A stretch of DNA of 64,000 nt from Unio delphinus (GCA_029339505.1 JAQISU010000182.1:1418501-1482500); one strand, 5' to 3'. Shown: positions 40,975 to 54,574, counted from the first letter of the stretch. The notes: generated from the sequence alone by a model not told the origin. Program-made: numbers and translations.

Positions 40975-41603
40975 CAGGCGTGTTCGGTTTGAGTGGCATA
41001 GTCGCACGCATAAGTCAGTCAAGGCGTTTCTAATTGTTTGGCCTAGACCTGCACTTGCGATTTTATATTTAGTGCTTTATAACGTAATGAGCTTTGATAC
41101 AGATGGTGCGATGAGTTTTACTTTGGTGAAACAAATTTTGAGTGTAAATGACATTGGCATTAAGATGATACCCTTTGGGCGTAAACCAGTTTAATTTTTT
41201 CTTTGTCCTCAACTAACATGTCGTCGAAAAAGACTACATGGGTTTGACTGGGGATAGACACAAGCCCGTCGTCTTCGCCAGCAACGCCTTGCACAAATAC
41301 GATGTAATCACCTTGACTTTTTCGCAGGAAACTCTATGCCGATTGCCACTCTGTGTACCACCACAAAATAAGCTGAGGTGGACGATATATAAAATGATGA
41401 TTATGTTCGATCAAACGTGTGACACATTTTGTTTTACCTGCACCGCTATGTCCAGGAATTAACATGTTACAGGGCTGGCAAAAATACAAGGCCTCACAAC
41501 TGGCACGATGTACGTGTTCATTAATGACGTTGAAAGTGGAGGAAAGGCAACATAAACCGTAGATGTAGCATAGTGTAGGGAAAATAACTTTTGATACGAA
41601 CAC
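40975..41603 (-). pseudogene. Packaging-type P-loop ATPase relic
   Basis: Walker A GHSGAGKT lies at 41453-41430, followed by RPPQLILWWYTEWQ. A stop at 41336-41334 interrupts the frame, which then resumes with VFVQGVAGEDD and Walker B HVVFFDDMLVE (about 41240-41208). After a frame change come NANVIYTQNLFHQSKTHRT and IKAHYVI, the expected sensor and arginine-rich part. The order and spacing match an ATPase family found with PolB in animal virus-like elements. It would drive DNA packaging. One nonsense codon and at least two frameshifts are visible. Confidence 0.65.
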
Positions 41604-41826
41604 AAACAGTTCAAGAGCTTTTATACTTTTTGCAGGACATGTTTATCGCGAGTTAAAATGGAACAACACGAAACGTAAACATATGTAAAGCCAAATGGTT
41701 AAGTACATGGAGAAAATGAACATCAAAACCATCAAAGTGGAATGTTAACAAGTGAATGTACAACAAGCAGGTTTCTTAAACAAACTGGTTTGCCACTTTA
41801 ATGTTTAATGTCGCACTAAAGGTAAT

Positions 41827-42005
41827 TAGTGACAATGAGTATACATTCGACCCTGTTTTCGGTTCCACTGGTAAAGAGACACGTCGCAACTGAAACACTT
41901 GACATTAGCCCCTTCTCCCAAGTAGAAAACTCCAGCTTTGTCTGATTCATACCATTTTCCTTTGAAGGTTTGGTAACGACATTCACACTCACAGTGCTCT
42001 AGCCA
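41827..42005 (-). pseudogene. Cysteine-rich segment resembling part of a BIR (inhibitor of apoptosis) domain
   Basis: The minus strand reads RYQTFKGKWYESDKAGVFYL and then GEGANVKCFSCDVSLYQW before a stop at 41827-41829. The R-x-x-TF...W, AGxFYLGEG and CxxC...W pattern is that of BIR domains, but the final His and Cys ligands are not seen. IAP-type genes are known in invertebrate viruses. A different zinc fold is possible. Confidence 0.4.
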
Positions 42006-42028
42006 ACAAATATTCGTCTTTCACAGGT

Positions 42029-42426
42029 TTATTTTATATGGGTACGGTGATATCTGTATGTCTTAACACATGTTTGCATGAGTGTACATAGGTTTGCATA
42101 ACATCTGTAAAGTGGTTGACGCATGGTCTCACGGAGAGGCTGATATTCAATAAATAATCCACGAGAACGATTGGCACCGCTTTCGCATCTATCAGATTTC
42201 ACAAGCACATCATCACGTTCCGTGGTAGATGTAGTGGCAGTAGTCATAACAAAGTTCCCATGATGTGATACTCAACGCAGACACACCAGAATACGGCACC
42301 TCTGCATTCGCAAGGCGCAGAATCGCACCCCACTTGAAAAACCCAAACTTGGGCGAGGTCCGTTAAAATGTATTCATCTTTCTCGCTTGGTCTTTGTAGT
42401 TGCAATGAACTATCGCTCTTGGACAT
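42029..42426 (-). other. Two abutting unrecognised frames inside the relic
   Basis: Frames 42426-42244 (60 residues, ending in a Cys-rich part, CDSAPCECRGAVFWCVCVEY) and 42247-42029 (72 residues) abut at their ends. Neither matches a family I know. Their place between the polymerase and ATPase relics suggests they belong to the same element. Confidence 0.35.
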
Positions 42427-42499
42427 TTTTTTAATTTTTTTTTTATTTTGACTAATATCAACTTGTACTTACGGTAAGGTGAAGTGTTTGTGAAGCCAA

Positions 42500-43170
42500 A
42501 CTATATTATGGTGCAAAATTGGATGGACTGTTTCCATACCCCGACGGACGATTTGGTGAGCTGATAAATGTACAATCTTGTACGGTTCGTAGGTTGTCAC
42601 ATTAAAGTTTTCATCATGTCCAGCGATATTTCAATACGCCAATGTTCACCATTTTACTGTTGCAATAATTGAGAGTCAATCATTTCACTTTTCACTATAT
42701 GTATACTTCTTGTTTGTCCCGGTATTTTTACCCATAATTCTTAGGACCGCAACTAGCAAAATTTAGAATATTGTCATGGGGATGCTGGTAGGTCCATGCT
42801 TAGAATCAGTCTCCATCGATTTTATTGTAATAGTGGCCCAGACATTCGCAACTATAAATGCAACTCTGCGTGTCAAAATACAACACACGATCTCCTAAGA
42901 GTTCTAAAACTTCGTACTATTTCAAGCGAGTATGAGATGACACGTAAACCACAATGATGACATTCGTCCGTTTCTACAAAGTCCAGTTCTCCTTCGTAAT
43001 TAACCAATATTAAGTCTTCACGAAGGACGTCCACATGTTTCATGAATTTTATTCTGTCGTAAATCATCTCGAAATAGAGGGAAGGTTCTGTTAAATACTC
43101 CGTCTTGCGTAAACATAGTCATTGGTAGGGCTACATCGTCTGTTCATAAATGTCTCACCGTAGGACGAAA
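42500..43170 (-). pseudogene. Polinton-type DNA polymerase B relic
   Basis: The minus strand gives VNYEGELDFVETDE, then after a frame change YEVLELLGDRVLYFDTQSCI with motif C at 42874-42863, and then FASCGPKNYG (to 42731). The order LGDRVLY-DT-S and then GPKNY is specific to the protein-primed polymerases of Polintons and relatives. The second Asp of DTDS is Gln here, and a TAG precedes YEVLEL, so it is inactive. Further pieces to 42500 (YEPYKIVHL) fit the polymerase C-terminus only loosely. Confidence 0.7.
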
Positions 43171-43584
43171 TATTTTCAATACGGAACCTTTTGTCACTAA
43201 GGAGCTATCTTCAGCTGTAGAAGTATGTGAATTATCTTATAATTTCTATATATTATAGGTTATTCTTGGTATACTACCATTTTAACACACATTTATATAT
43301 TTTCTATGTAACTCTGGCTAGCATAGTATAACTCAAATATTTTATATTCTTGTATGTGACTTAACAGGAGATCTATATGAGTATTAAAGTTCTATTTTAT
43401 TAAGAAATGTTTGGTCGCATATACATTCTTATCTAAAACAGGTAAGTTCACTTCTGAACCTATGCATTGCATTGTAATGTTGTACTGATAATGTAATCTG
43501 TATAGCTTACCGTGTATAACATCAGTACGTGTTATCGTAAATTCCCGTGGTATTCTTGGTACACGGTGTTAGATTTTATTTTCA

Positions 43585-43790
43585 GCTCATCAGAGCTGAC
43601 CATGGTAATCAGAGCTGACCGTGGCAGCTGTGGCGCTGACCAAATGTGGTTAGGGTTGATGGCGTATCAGCTGTAGAGCTGACCATAGGTGTTGACCATG
43701 ACGGCTGTGGTGCTGGCAACGGCAGCTGTTGAGCTGACGATGGAGCTGGCGACTGAGTTGATTAAAAGGTGACCGTGCAGCTGTTTGAAC
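43585..43790 (+). repeat. GC-richer degenerate AGCTG repeat
   Basis: Variants of CAGAGCTGACC, CAGCTGTGG and GGTGCTGAC recur irregularly. The minus-strand 96-residue frame across it is Gln/His/Ser-rich and probably only reflects the repeat. Confidence 0.5.
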
Positions 43791-43959
43791 TGTGTGCTGC
43801 TGGTTGAGTAGCAGCAGATAGAGCGTTGCTGACCGATTGGTGTGCGCTGCCGATTGCTTGATGTACGAAGGATTCGAATGGTGGTTATGACTACCTGTAA
43901 TGCTGACTGCTTTTGCTTGACCAGTCTGACTGGTATCCAAGTACTCTAGTGACGTAGTC

Positions 43960-44845
43960 TTCGTGTAACTCCATACATGTAATGATTAAGCCGTGGGCAA
44001 ATTTAAGGGTTTCACACTGTAAAGTTATATTCAATGATAGATGTCCCACATTTTCATCATTTTACTATGTGAGTAAAGTATCTCGTTTTACACTAGCTTA
44101 GTGAATACATATTACTATTTTTGTCGTGTGAAATTACAATGAATCATATTGAATATTTGAGTAAAATACATAATTCTTTTCGTCGTGTGCTGTGAAACAG
44201 TAACCTTTAACATTCTACTGTATATTATTATGTTCATGCTGATTGTATTAATTTGTCTAATATTTGGATCTTATACACGCACATATTACACACAATTCTT
44301 GTTTGATTTGAGTCATCCGTTAATAAATATTGTATTTGTATCACCATCAAAGTGTTATAAGTCTGAATATCCAACACGGTTATATTGTCACATAGTATAC
44401 CCATCTATATTACGTGTCAAGATATATAAAAATAAGGAAAATGGATGACCCAATGAGAACTGTTTCAATCATATTACGTGAGGATTCGAAATGTTTCCAA
44501 ATTATGGAATTATCTAAAGTGCATGTTGAATATTGCAGCATTTGCCTATTGTATATATCAAATCTAATTTGGTACAAGTAATTCGATAATATAGTTTTAT
44601 GTCATGCTGGTTAGTATCAAAGTTTAGATGTTGATCAATCAAGTAGAGGTGAATTAAATTTGTCTTAGGGCTTGTCAATGACGTCCTGTCAATTTCTGCA
44701 AAGACGACTCTTCGTTCAATACGGTATCGATGTTAAACAGTCATCGCCATATCATGTTATACCATATCCACTTTTTTGACAATATTTAATATTTCTTATT
44801 TGATGTCTGCAAGAAACATTGATTTCAGCCGTGTTGCAGTGTCTA
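43960..44845. other. AT-rich tract with no supported gene
   Basis: An 87-codon frame at 44185-44448 is hydrophobic at first, but it has an AT-driven composition and no homology I recognise. Confidence 0.35.
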
Positions 44846-44848
44846 GAA

Positions 44849-44872
44849 ATAAATAAATAAATAAATAAATAA

Positions 44873-44935
<63 letters not shown>
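44849..44935. repeat. (AAAT)n joined to (TA)n
   Basis: Tetranucleotide run to about 44878, then TA to 44934. Confidence 0.9.
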
Positions 44936-44937
<2 letters not shown>

Positions 44938-46559
44938 GGGGTGGGGATGGGGCACCAGACAGATGACCCCCCCATTACAAAAACTAAAAAGTTGTATTCA
45001 TTTGTGTTGTATTCCCCCTGATGTGTTGTTTACGTTGTTTTTTTTAATTTCCATTTAATTCGTTCTAACTTTAATTTTTTCCCATCGGGATTATAAAATA
45101 TTTTGAAAGGGGTATTTTTTCTTTTCCCTTAATGTTGATATAGGGCGGTTCCTCAGAGTTGGTTTAGTTCCACCTTCTCTTTGGTTCGCTCCCTAAATAT
45201 TTTGTATGACCTTGGCTAGGGGTCTCCTGTATTCTGTGTATGCTATTAGTGTTTTGTTATACGTATGTGTGCTATATTTGTCTTATTTCTTCAGGTGATC
45301 TAGAAACATCACCTTTTTCCTTTTGACAGTGCTTTTTATATTTTACGTTTTTGAAGTTCTCTGCAAAGTCTTTTGTATTTAATTCATATTAAAAAGGTAT
45401 AAAAAGACAACAACATATCCTACTATTTTTGTGTATCGTCTTTGCCTGATTATATTTATGTATATTGAGATCAAATGTGTTCGAAATAGGTAATGTATTT
45501 TTTTGTACATTCCCTACCCCGAGTTGGGTCGTCTCTAATTATTTATATTAATTTTCTAAGCAAACGTTTCTAAATGGTTTATTGGCCCCGAAAGTAGGGC
45601 TATCTGTGTATTGCTAGAGCTACACAGAGAAGTCGAGAAGAGTTCAGTATAGCTTACGAGTGATTTTTGATACCCTATGCGGGGCATGCGTTTTTTTAGG
45701 AAGCACTTATAAAACATACTAATTAATGCCTTATTACTTGTTTATGTATTGTATGCTTCGTTTGCCTCTACGCAGATTATTTCCCGACTTTTCCATGAGC
45801 CTTTCCACTTCACGAAGCGCCATGTGACTTAGCTTCATGGCGTCCTTATCTCGTACTTTCCGCTTAAGAGGCTCTGTCCCCCTCCCCCCACCTTATATTA
45901 TAATTTCCTATCTAGTGCTTCCAAACGACTATTTTCTGTCCGCATGCCATCATATTCCCAACAATAAAATCTGTTATTCTGTACAATATTGTTATAGTAA
46001 AATTTCCATCCAGGTAAAAAATATTCCATTGCTTATATGGTTGATTTTCCCTTATTTTCAGTATAAGTTGGACTCGTTCTATTCTATTACCTTCACTTCC
46101 CACCATTACGTGCTTTTTTGTAAAGAAAGTTTTCTTACACAGTAGATATTTAGGCGATACTCTGATCATATGCCTTTTCACTGCAACCTCTCCTGTCAAC
46201 CAAGCATTATGCATGTATTTGAAGCAGATTCTTGAATTTTAGCGATCCTAATTTGATCAAATTTCCCCAGTCCCTATTTCAATTGATATTTATGTTTTCT
46301 TGTTCAATTTTACTTTGTATCTTATTTATCGTGTTATCTGTCACTCATTTGTATGTAGTATCTGTATCTATCGCCCATAAGTCCTTACTGTCCCTATATT
46401 TATTTAGTAATTCTTTAATTGATCTTAATTTGCGTGGCGCTTCTATCATTTTTATAAGCTCATTATTATTGTATGTCTTTTCTCTGCTTCATAGAGAAGC
46501 TTAGATAATATATATAGAGAGACCATGCCAATGTATTTTCTGTTCTGCTTCTATTTCCT

Positions 46560-47972
46560 TTAATATGTTGAGGATGCTGGTGTATTTAATAAGGACGGGT
46601 TCGGAAGGCCTAGGCCCCCCTTTTTCCCGTCCTTATATAGTGTTTCTTTGTTAATGCAGTGAGTTTTAAAACCCCATAGGTATTTGATAATTTCGTTATC
46701 TATTGTTTTGAGGTATTCATTTTTTATGTCTAGTGCTTTTATAATGTAGTTTAAGTGCACATGCATATACTTTTTAGCTACCTGTGCCGGTTCCATTAGG
46801 CATAATGGCGTCAGGGCCCAGAGTTTCTTATTTTCAGTGAATTTGTTCAATAATTTTTTTAAGTTTTCTTTTTCCTCATCTTTCCCAAAGACGTCCCCAG
46901 GGCCTTTACTTTCTCTTTAACCAATAGGAGTGGTAAGCCATGTTTCCTATTAACAGTAATTTAGTTTTTCTCGGTATTTATTTTGGTTCCCGATACATTC
47001 CTAAATCTTTCAAATTCCTTTATGAGTTTCATATAGAAATTTGTATCTTGTACAAAGTTTGTGCAACCATCTGCATGTTGTAGCATTTTGATCTCTTCTC
47101 TAATGTTTGGAACTTTGACTCCTTTGCTTGCTTTGTCCAGTTTTATTTTTATACTCAGAATTTCAATCGCTATTACGTATAATAGCATAAATAGTGGGCA
47201 CCCCTGCGTCACTGATATTTTTATCTCAGTTTTTTTGCGGTTTAGCTCCATTCACCTGTACATACGAGTTAATCTCTGTAATGGATTTTAGTCCAGTTTT
47301 TAAAGTTCCTTCCAAATTCTAATTTTTAGAATGTTTTATATAGGTAATTTTGCTCTAATCTGTCAACAGATTTCTCTTGATCGACGAGTACCATATTACT
47401 CCTCTGACCAGAGATATTATTATGTTTTATTATTGTACCTAATATGTTATCCTGTATGTTCCGACCTCTTGCCCCACTTGTCTAATTAATATTTATTTTC
47501 CTATCTATTCCTTATTTTACTTTTCCGCTAAAATTTTGCTTATAATTTTGTAGTCTATATTAAGGAGGGAGATGTTTCTCCAGTTTTTAAATTCTTCCCT
47601 GTCCCCTTTCCCTTTATATATTAACGTTATAATTCCTTCACTCATAATGTTTGCCTTTTTCTTATTCCCTAGTGCAATGTTATTATACAACCATTTTAAT
47701 ACTGGCGATAGCTCTCCACTGAATTTTCTGTAAAATTCAGCTGAGAGTCCATTTCTTCCCAATGCTTTATTTTTTTTCTCTAATTTCCCTATTGTACCTA
47801 ATATTTCTTCTTGCGTGACGAAATCCTCACATATGTTTCTATGTTCTGCGGATATCGCATTGCATTCAATCTCTCGTAAGTAATCGTCTGTCTTTACGTC
47901 ATCTTTGTTTTGTGATGTATATAGTTCTTTATAGTAGTTGTGTTCCTTCCTTTTTTCATACTTCTTTTCCAT
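46560..47972 (-). pseudogene. Tx1/L1-like reverse transcriptase, three frames
   Basis: Frame 47972-47517 (151 residues) has YYKELYTSQN and the fingers motifs GIITLIYKGKGDREE and NWRNISLLN. Frame 47251-46961 holds VTQGCPLFMLLYVIAIEILS and the catalytic box as QHADGCTNF, where the second Asp of the usual ADD is Gly. Frame 46850-46560 is the C-terminal KLW...YLWGF...KKGGLGLPN region. About 265 bp between the first two frames should hold the palm Asp region but is disrupted. It is inactive. Confidence 0.75.
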
Positions 47973-48179
47973 TTCCTCGCTCCATGCAATGTCATTGAGT
48001 ACGTAGATAGGTTACTAGCCTTCCTTATTTTGATCTTTTTACCTTCCATTTCTTTAGATTTTATTAATGCTTGAGACCTGATAGTTCGTTTGATTCCGTG
48101 TTCGTCTCCTCTTTCTCTCCCTCTCCTTCCTCATTTAGGATTTGAAAACTTTTTTTCATGGTTATTGGCTCCTTGACTG

Positions 48180-48832
48180 GTGTTTTTTGTCTTCGTATTA
48201 TTAGGACTTAGGATTTGTATCCATTCTTACCTTGGTATACTATTCCTTTCCTGTGGGTTTGTTGGGTTTTTTGTGGGGTCCTCGCTACTGCCCCTGCTTG
48301 TTTCCTTGCGTGCAGTCCCACGGTCCATGACCCTTGCATCCACACTTTGGGCACTTCCTGTCTTGTTCACAAGATTTGTACCAGCTTCTACTTTTAAAGC
48401 CTATGAGGTAGAATAACATGGGTACCTTTCTGGTATCCTCCTTTGTCATGATCAGGATCCTGTCCCCCGATTATATTGGGGCACCTCCCCATATTGTCGC
48501 CATCTTGTGGTATTTTACGTTTGCCCCCAATTTGAGTTCTACCTTCTGTACTAGTTCCTCAGTTGTGATTTTTCACAAGGTAGACCATTAACATGTAAAT
48601 CCACTGTTTTTAGTCCTACTTCCCTTTCAATTGGTGGAGCATCTTCTACCGTTGCTGTCAAACCATTTACTATAATGTAAGACACATCTAGGAATTTTAC
48701 CTCCTTGTTCTTCGGGTATAGCATATAGCTGTTCAATTCCGCATTTTGTAACGTATCTTCCCAATATCGTAATTCATCACATGCAGGGTCGTCAAGACTT
48801 CGGTTGCTTGGGTGCTCTTGTGTTAATCCCAA
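48180..48832 (-). pseudogene. LINE ORF1-like protein with a CCHC zinc knuckle
   Basis: The first frame (48832-48551) has VKFLDVSYIIVNGLTATVED and resembles the RNA-binding part of Tx1-type ORF1. After a stop it continues through EELVQKVELKLGANVKYHKM to a perfect C-x2-C-x4-H-x4-C knuckle, CPKCGCKGHGPWDC (48353-48312). Such proteins coat LINE RNA. Stops near 48550 and 48470 break the frame. Confidence 0.65.
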
Positions 48833-49219
48833 AATCTATGAGTTGGCATCCCGGGGGTGGTATGCAATAACACGTTATCATGCAGTTCCTTACCGAAGAA
48901 GGTATTTAGTTTGGATCTTACCGGTTTTGGCGACGAGTTCCCTGCATAGAACTCATCATTCTAGTCTAGTATCTACTCCATAGTCATGTTGTCAGTCCGG
49001 TCAATGTCATCGGGTGCCACACCACTATTTACACTAAGGCTTGCTCCTTTCTCCATTTTATTTAAAACAAGCTGGTTATTGTGCATCTTTTGTTTCTGAA
49101 ATATGAAAACTGATCTATGTTAGTGCTTGATGCTAAATAAATATACCCTTTATATATTTGAAAATATTTCTTCTTTGATGTATGTAAGAAACATCGCTTT
49201 CAACCATGTCGCAGGCACT

Positions 49220-51140
49220 TGGAAAACCGGATAGTGCTATTTCTTTCAGTGATTACACAAAACCTGCAAAATATTGTCTACTTCAAGGATTACACCAGAT
49301 ATTAATGTACTGCCTACTTACGTTAATTATTACACAAGAGATACTAGGTATTACCTACGTCATGGATTACACAAGGTATAAAAGGTATTACCGACATCAG
49401 GGATTACACAAGACGTACAATGTGTTATCAATGTCGTGGTTTATGCAACACATGCCATATATGTCATGGAATACATAATACATACAAGGTATTATATACG
49501 TCAAGGATTACAAACTAGATAAAATCCGTTATCTATGTTTGTTGGGAATACACAATAATTGCTAGGTGTTATCTATATAAGTGATTGAACATTAATTGAT
49601 GTGACGTAGCGTTGTCAAGGACATGAAAGTTGTTATCTGTGTCAGAAATTACACAATAAATACCAAGGGCTATCTACGTTAGGAATTACACAATAAATAA
49701 CAAGTGATATCTACGCCAGGGATTAAACGATAATACCAAATGTTGCTCGCCTCAGAAATTACACAATCAAAACTAAATGCTATCTGTGTCAGGTATATTC
49801 AATAAATACCAATGTTATATATGTCAGTGATTGTAGACAAATACAAAGTGTTGACATCGTCAGGGATTGCACTATAAATACCAAGTGTTATCTTTGTCAG
49901 TGATTACACAATGATAACAAATGTTGTCTATGTCAGTTATTAAACAATAATAACAAGTGTTGTCTATGTCAGTTTTACACAATAATAACAAGTGTTGCCT
50001 ATGTCAGTTATTAAACAATAATAACAAGTGTTGTCTATGTCAGTTTTATTCAATAATAACAAGTGTTGTCTATGTCAGTTATTAAACAATAATAACAAGT
50101 GTTGTCTTTATCAGTTATTACACAATAATAAGTGTTGTCTATGTCAGTTATTAAACAATAATAGCAAGTGTTGTCTATGTCAGTGATTACACAATAAATA
50201 CCAAGTTTTATCTCTGTTATTAAACAATAATAGCAAGTGTTGTCTATGCCAGTAATTACACAATAAATAACAAGTTTTATCTCTGTTATTAAACAATAAT
50301 AACAAGTGTTGTCTATGTCAATTATTACACAATACATACCAAGTGGTATCTGTACCAGGGATTACACACTTATACCGAGGGCAATATATATATCAGTTAT
50401 TACACAATAATAAGTGTTGTCTATGTCAGTTATTAAACAATAATAACAAGTGTTGTCTATGTCAGTAATTACACAATAAATAACAAGTGTTCTCTATGTT
50501 TTTAAACAATAATGACAAGTGTTGTCTATGTCAATGATTACACAATACATACCAATTGGTATCTGTACCAGGGATTACACACTTATACCGAGGGCAATAT
50601 ATATCAGGAATTACATAATAAGGACTAGATGGTTATGTGCATGATTGCACAATCAATGCATGGCGATATCTATATGAAGGACTTGACAATAATTACAAGG
50701 TGTCATCTACGTCAATAATTACGCAAGACAAATAAGATATTACCTACCTCACGGATTACAAAAGTCGTACAATGTGTTATTATGCCAGGGTTTACACAAC
50801 ACAATCCATATGATTTATATGTCGTAAAATACACAATACATACAGGGTGATATATTTTGACAAGGATTACTCACTAAATACAAGACATCAATGTCAGCGA
50901 TTACACAATGAATACCAAGTCTTATCTATATCAGGGACAACACAATATTACCAAGTATTGTCTGCGTCAGGTATTACACAATGAAAAAAAGTGTTACCTG
51001 GTCGGCGATTACACAATAATATCGAGGGTTATTTATGTCAGGAATTACACAATCAAGACTTGGTGTTTATCTTCACAATTGTACAATCAAAACAATGCGA
51101 TATCTAACAAGGATTGTTCAACAATTCCAGCGTGATATTT
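49220..51140 (+). repeat. 36-bp minisatellite, about 50 copies
   Basis: The unit is GATTACACAATAAATACCAA plus GTGTTATCTATGTCAG. A second subfamily (GTTATTAAACAATAATAACA...TTGTCTATGTCA), also 36 bp, fills about 49920-50340. The outer copies are more diverged. Open frames on either strand follow from the 36-bp period. Confidence 0.9.
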
Positions 51141-52560
51141 CCGCCACGTATTACATGCAAAATGTTCCTCATTTTTAAAAGACATTTTAGTTTCAACATC
51201 ATTATTGTAAGCTTAGAAATAAATTCAGAGCATTTTAATGGTCATCGTTTAATGAGCTTAATTATGAAATATCACACCCTCACTCTGAAATGTTTCTTCG
51301 GCATGAATACATTCATAACAGCGAATAACATGTATAATTTCCAACGATAAAATCAAGAACGTTAAATTGATTCCGGGCAATGTGACACGTTGACCCCTTT
51401 TCTGCGTACATCTTTAATGGAACAATTAGATTAATCTACATAAAATAAAATCGGTGGTAGATACACACGCACATGATTACATTGCAATTAGGAATTCTGT
51501 CCATCACAGTAACATTTTTGTGTAAATGGTGAATTAAATTATATCAGCCAATAATTAATAATAAGATTATTCACACACACAAACACAGAACATGTGAATG
51601 AATCTTAAATCACCAATTTCAATTGCAAAGAAGAGTTACGCTTTGTGATTACAACCAATAAACAAGCAAAATCAACCAACCTGATGAGACAACAAATCAT
51701 GCTGACGCATACAATTGAGACATGTTAATCGAATGCATATCAGATCAGAACTGTAGAGAAATGATAGCTATATCGATAATCAGCCTCGTTCAGACTTATT
51801 TCTGGGAAGGCAAAATTAGTCTAGACCTTCATATTTCTTTTTTTTTATTAATTTTTCTTTATAACATCAAAAACTTTCTTGACCTTGACCCTCTTGTCAG
51901 ACCGCTCTTAAATTAAGTAACAGAATGAACAAAAAGCAACAATCAGTTAAATGCAAAAAATAATGTATTTTCAAAATAAAAAGTGAAAGTGAGAAGAAAT
52001 GTCCGGTAATGCTAATCAAATCCACAAATTATCAAAGAATTACAGATACAAGGCTAAAGAAAAATATAAATCCACCAATAAAATTTTAGAAAAAGTCCAA
52101 GTCAATTTCAAAACTAAAGATGGTGATGTGTCAATGATAGCTTCTATGGTGTTGACGTGCCTACAAACTTTCTTTTGTTTGAAGCACAGTAATACAAATC
52201 CAGGTTTGAATTCACAACAAATTCCAGTAATTGTTTCTATCCAAGAATATTATCAAAGCACCTGTGTCTCTCCAAATAAAAAATAAAAACCACCTTAATT
52301 CAACAATTTGAAGACAAAAATATCAGTCTAACTGGAAACAATACATAATACAAATTTAAAGTATTTGATCCTAAATCACGACTAAAAGATCTCATTTACA
52401 AAACTATATAGTTTTCTACATGACTTCAGGTCACAAATAACATTTTTAAAAGAAAAAAATATTACCTAATGGTAAAAGCCTTCTAGAATGATCCTGTTGC
52501 TTACCCCCCAAAAATGTTAGTTATTATTATCAACCAGAACTGGACAATGTCAAATACACT
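51141..52560. other. AT-rich tract with one unassigned frame
   Basis: A 95-codon Lys-rich frame at 51999-52286 (KLSKNYRYKAKEKYKSTNKI) ends in an A-rich stretch and may be a transposon scrap. I recognise no family. Confidence 0.3.
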
Positions 52561-52562
52561 AT

Positions 52563-52564
52563 AC

Positions 52565-52613
<49 letters not shown>
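52563..52613. repeat. (AAT)n microsatellite
   Basis: Perfect trinucleotide run. Confidence 0.9.
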
Positions 52614-52616
<3 letters not shown>

Positions 52617-54574
52617 GATTTTAAACTCATGCACGTGTAGAATTATTTAGCTGTTTATTAAGTGTGTACAAACAAAAAGTCAATTCAAGCCAAGCTGAAA
52701 TAAACTTAATTTAGGATAAGGTGCAGTCCAACATGTAATATTACATTACATTAGTATGTAATGAAATAATAACAAAACTAACAAATAATGCATATTAAAA
52801 ATATACTGTTATTAACAAAATGGTTCTTAAAAATTAAATTTTATATTTGTCTTGCTTTTTAAGTTTGTCAAATTGATCATTGTATTTCCTCTCAGAAGGT
52901 TTTTAATGGTAGATTGTATTTGACAAGTCAACATAAAATCCGGTTTTCCAAAAACGTGTCTCGTTGTTGCCATCAAATTTGAGGCTGCAATTTGCTTTAC
53001 CTATCATCCTGAGTGAAATGTAAGAAAAATAAACCTAACTAGGTAGATATACATTCAAGAGGTTTGGTTAATATAGTGAACAAAACAAAGTCGAAAATAT
53101 ATTTGCCAATCAAATAACTGGATATCATAATGAAGGAAGAGTTCTGTTTGGATGGGTCAGGGTGAAATTTCAGCTGACCTACGTAACAACGAGACACTTT
53201 TATGAAAGCGGATATATTGATTAAATAGGGTAAGGTTTTATTAACAATATCATCATATATAACACGACAAGTACATGACCGCATTGTGTGAAAAATATAT
53301 GGGTATTTTATATCAGGTGGCAGATGTCTTAAACAAGTTAATCATGATTATAATTTCATTTCGTTACTAATTTACAAAATCTACGATTTGTGTATATCAT
53401 TTATTAACGCGATGGATGTGTTGTCAGAATGTAAATTACATACTACGGATAATTACAAATGTCTAAACAAGAATATAAAAAACGAATTTGCTCAAAATAA
53501 TATGAGAAAACACTATGTAATAAATGTTTGACATAAAGGGTGATGATGCTCATACATTGTATTAGAACCCATAACATCTGATCACATCTTTAACGCCAGC
53601 ATACTTGCTTTTATCCCTATTGTCATTCACTGATTAGCTGTTTTAGTAATGAATTATTAAGCGTCATTACGAAACAATATGAAAGTAATTATATTTTAAA
53701 AAAAAACAAGAGCAAATGCTGAGAAAGACGCTGTCTAAATAATGCAAAGATGGATGGATAGATGGATGGATGGATGGATTGATGAGTGGATGGATGAATG
53801 GATTGATATACAACAGTATAAAATTGAAACAGAAAATAAGTGCCGTCAGCATAAATAATACAGTATGCTGAAAGAAACATGTTTGTGATAAGGTCATTAA
53901 AACGCAAAGTCACTAATTTATTTCTTGAACAGAATATCGATAAAAAAGAAAGATATGATGCAATGCTATCATCATATCGCACCTAGAATACTATTCTTTT
54001 AAATGGACTGTTACAGAAAGTCAAGACCACTACAATAACTGAATAGAGCGGTTGGAATCATTATTGATGCTGAATTAGATACACCATCAACAAATCTATT
54101 GAAACCATTAAGTCATATCCATCAGAGAACACGGCTATAAAAGGTGTTATAAGTTAATCCTTACATTGATTGGTTTCTGAGTATCTCAAAGGTAGCTTTA
54201 ACTGTGCCGAAAATATACCAACGTATGGTGTAAGATCCATCTCAAACAACAATTTATATTTTCCTAAACCAATGTTCAATTTTTTTTTTAAAGGTTTGAT
54301 TTTTTCTTGAGTCAAACTTTGACTTTCCATACCACGCTATATAATGTCAGCTGACTCGTGTCAAGCATTTTAGTTTCTTCATCTACAAAAACAATCATTT
54401 ATATGTAATTCTGTACTGTTTAAAAAGCATTCTCATTTCATGTAATGCTTTACACAGGGTACCTACTGTTTATTGTATGCATCCTGTGTGTACACATCCT
54501 TAAAGTTTTCTGTATATTTTATTGCAGAAATAGAGCGCTAATGTAGATTTTATAAGCGTTCTTTCTTATTGTGC

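Larger units (their letters stand above)
45900..48900 (-). mobile_element. Tx1/L1-like LINE relic
   Basis: Minus-strand order is an ORF1-like region with a CCHC zinc knuckle (48832-48180), then reverse transcriptase pieces (47972-46961) and a C-terminal part (46850-46560), with possible tail sequence to 45900. RT sequence is of the L1/Tx1 type (LEKKNKALGRNGLSAEFYRK, NWRNISLLNIDYKIISKILA). The gap between ORF1 and RT is only about 200 bp, too short for an apurinic endonuclease domain, so that domain seems lost. True ends were not found. Confidence 0.75.

Noticed and set aside
43650..43940. Gln/His-rich 96-codon minus-strand frame
   Set aside because: It coincides with a degenerate AGCTG-type repeat, and its composition reflects that repeat.
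44185..44448. Hydrophobic 87-codon frame as a membrane protein gene
   Set aside because: AT-rich composition alone yields such residues; no homology, splice sites or neighbours support it.
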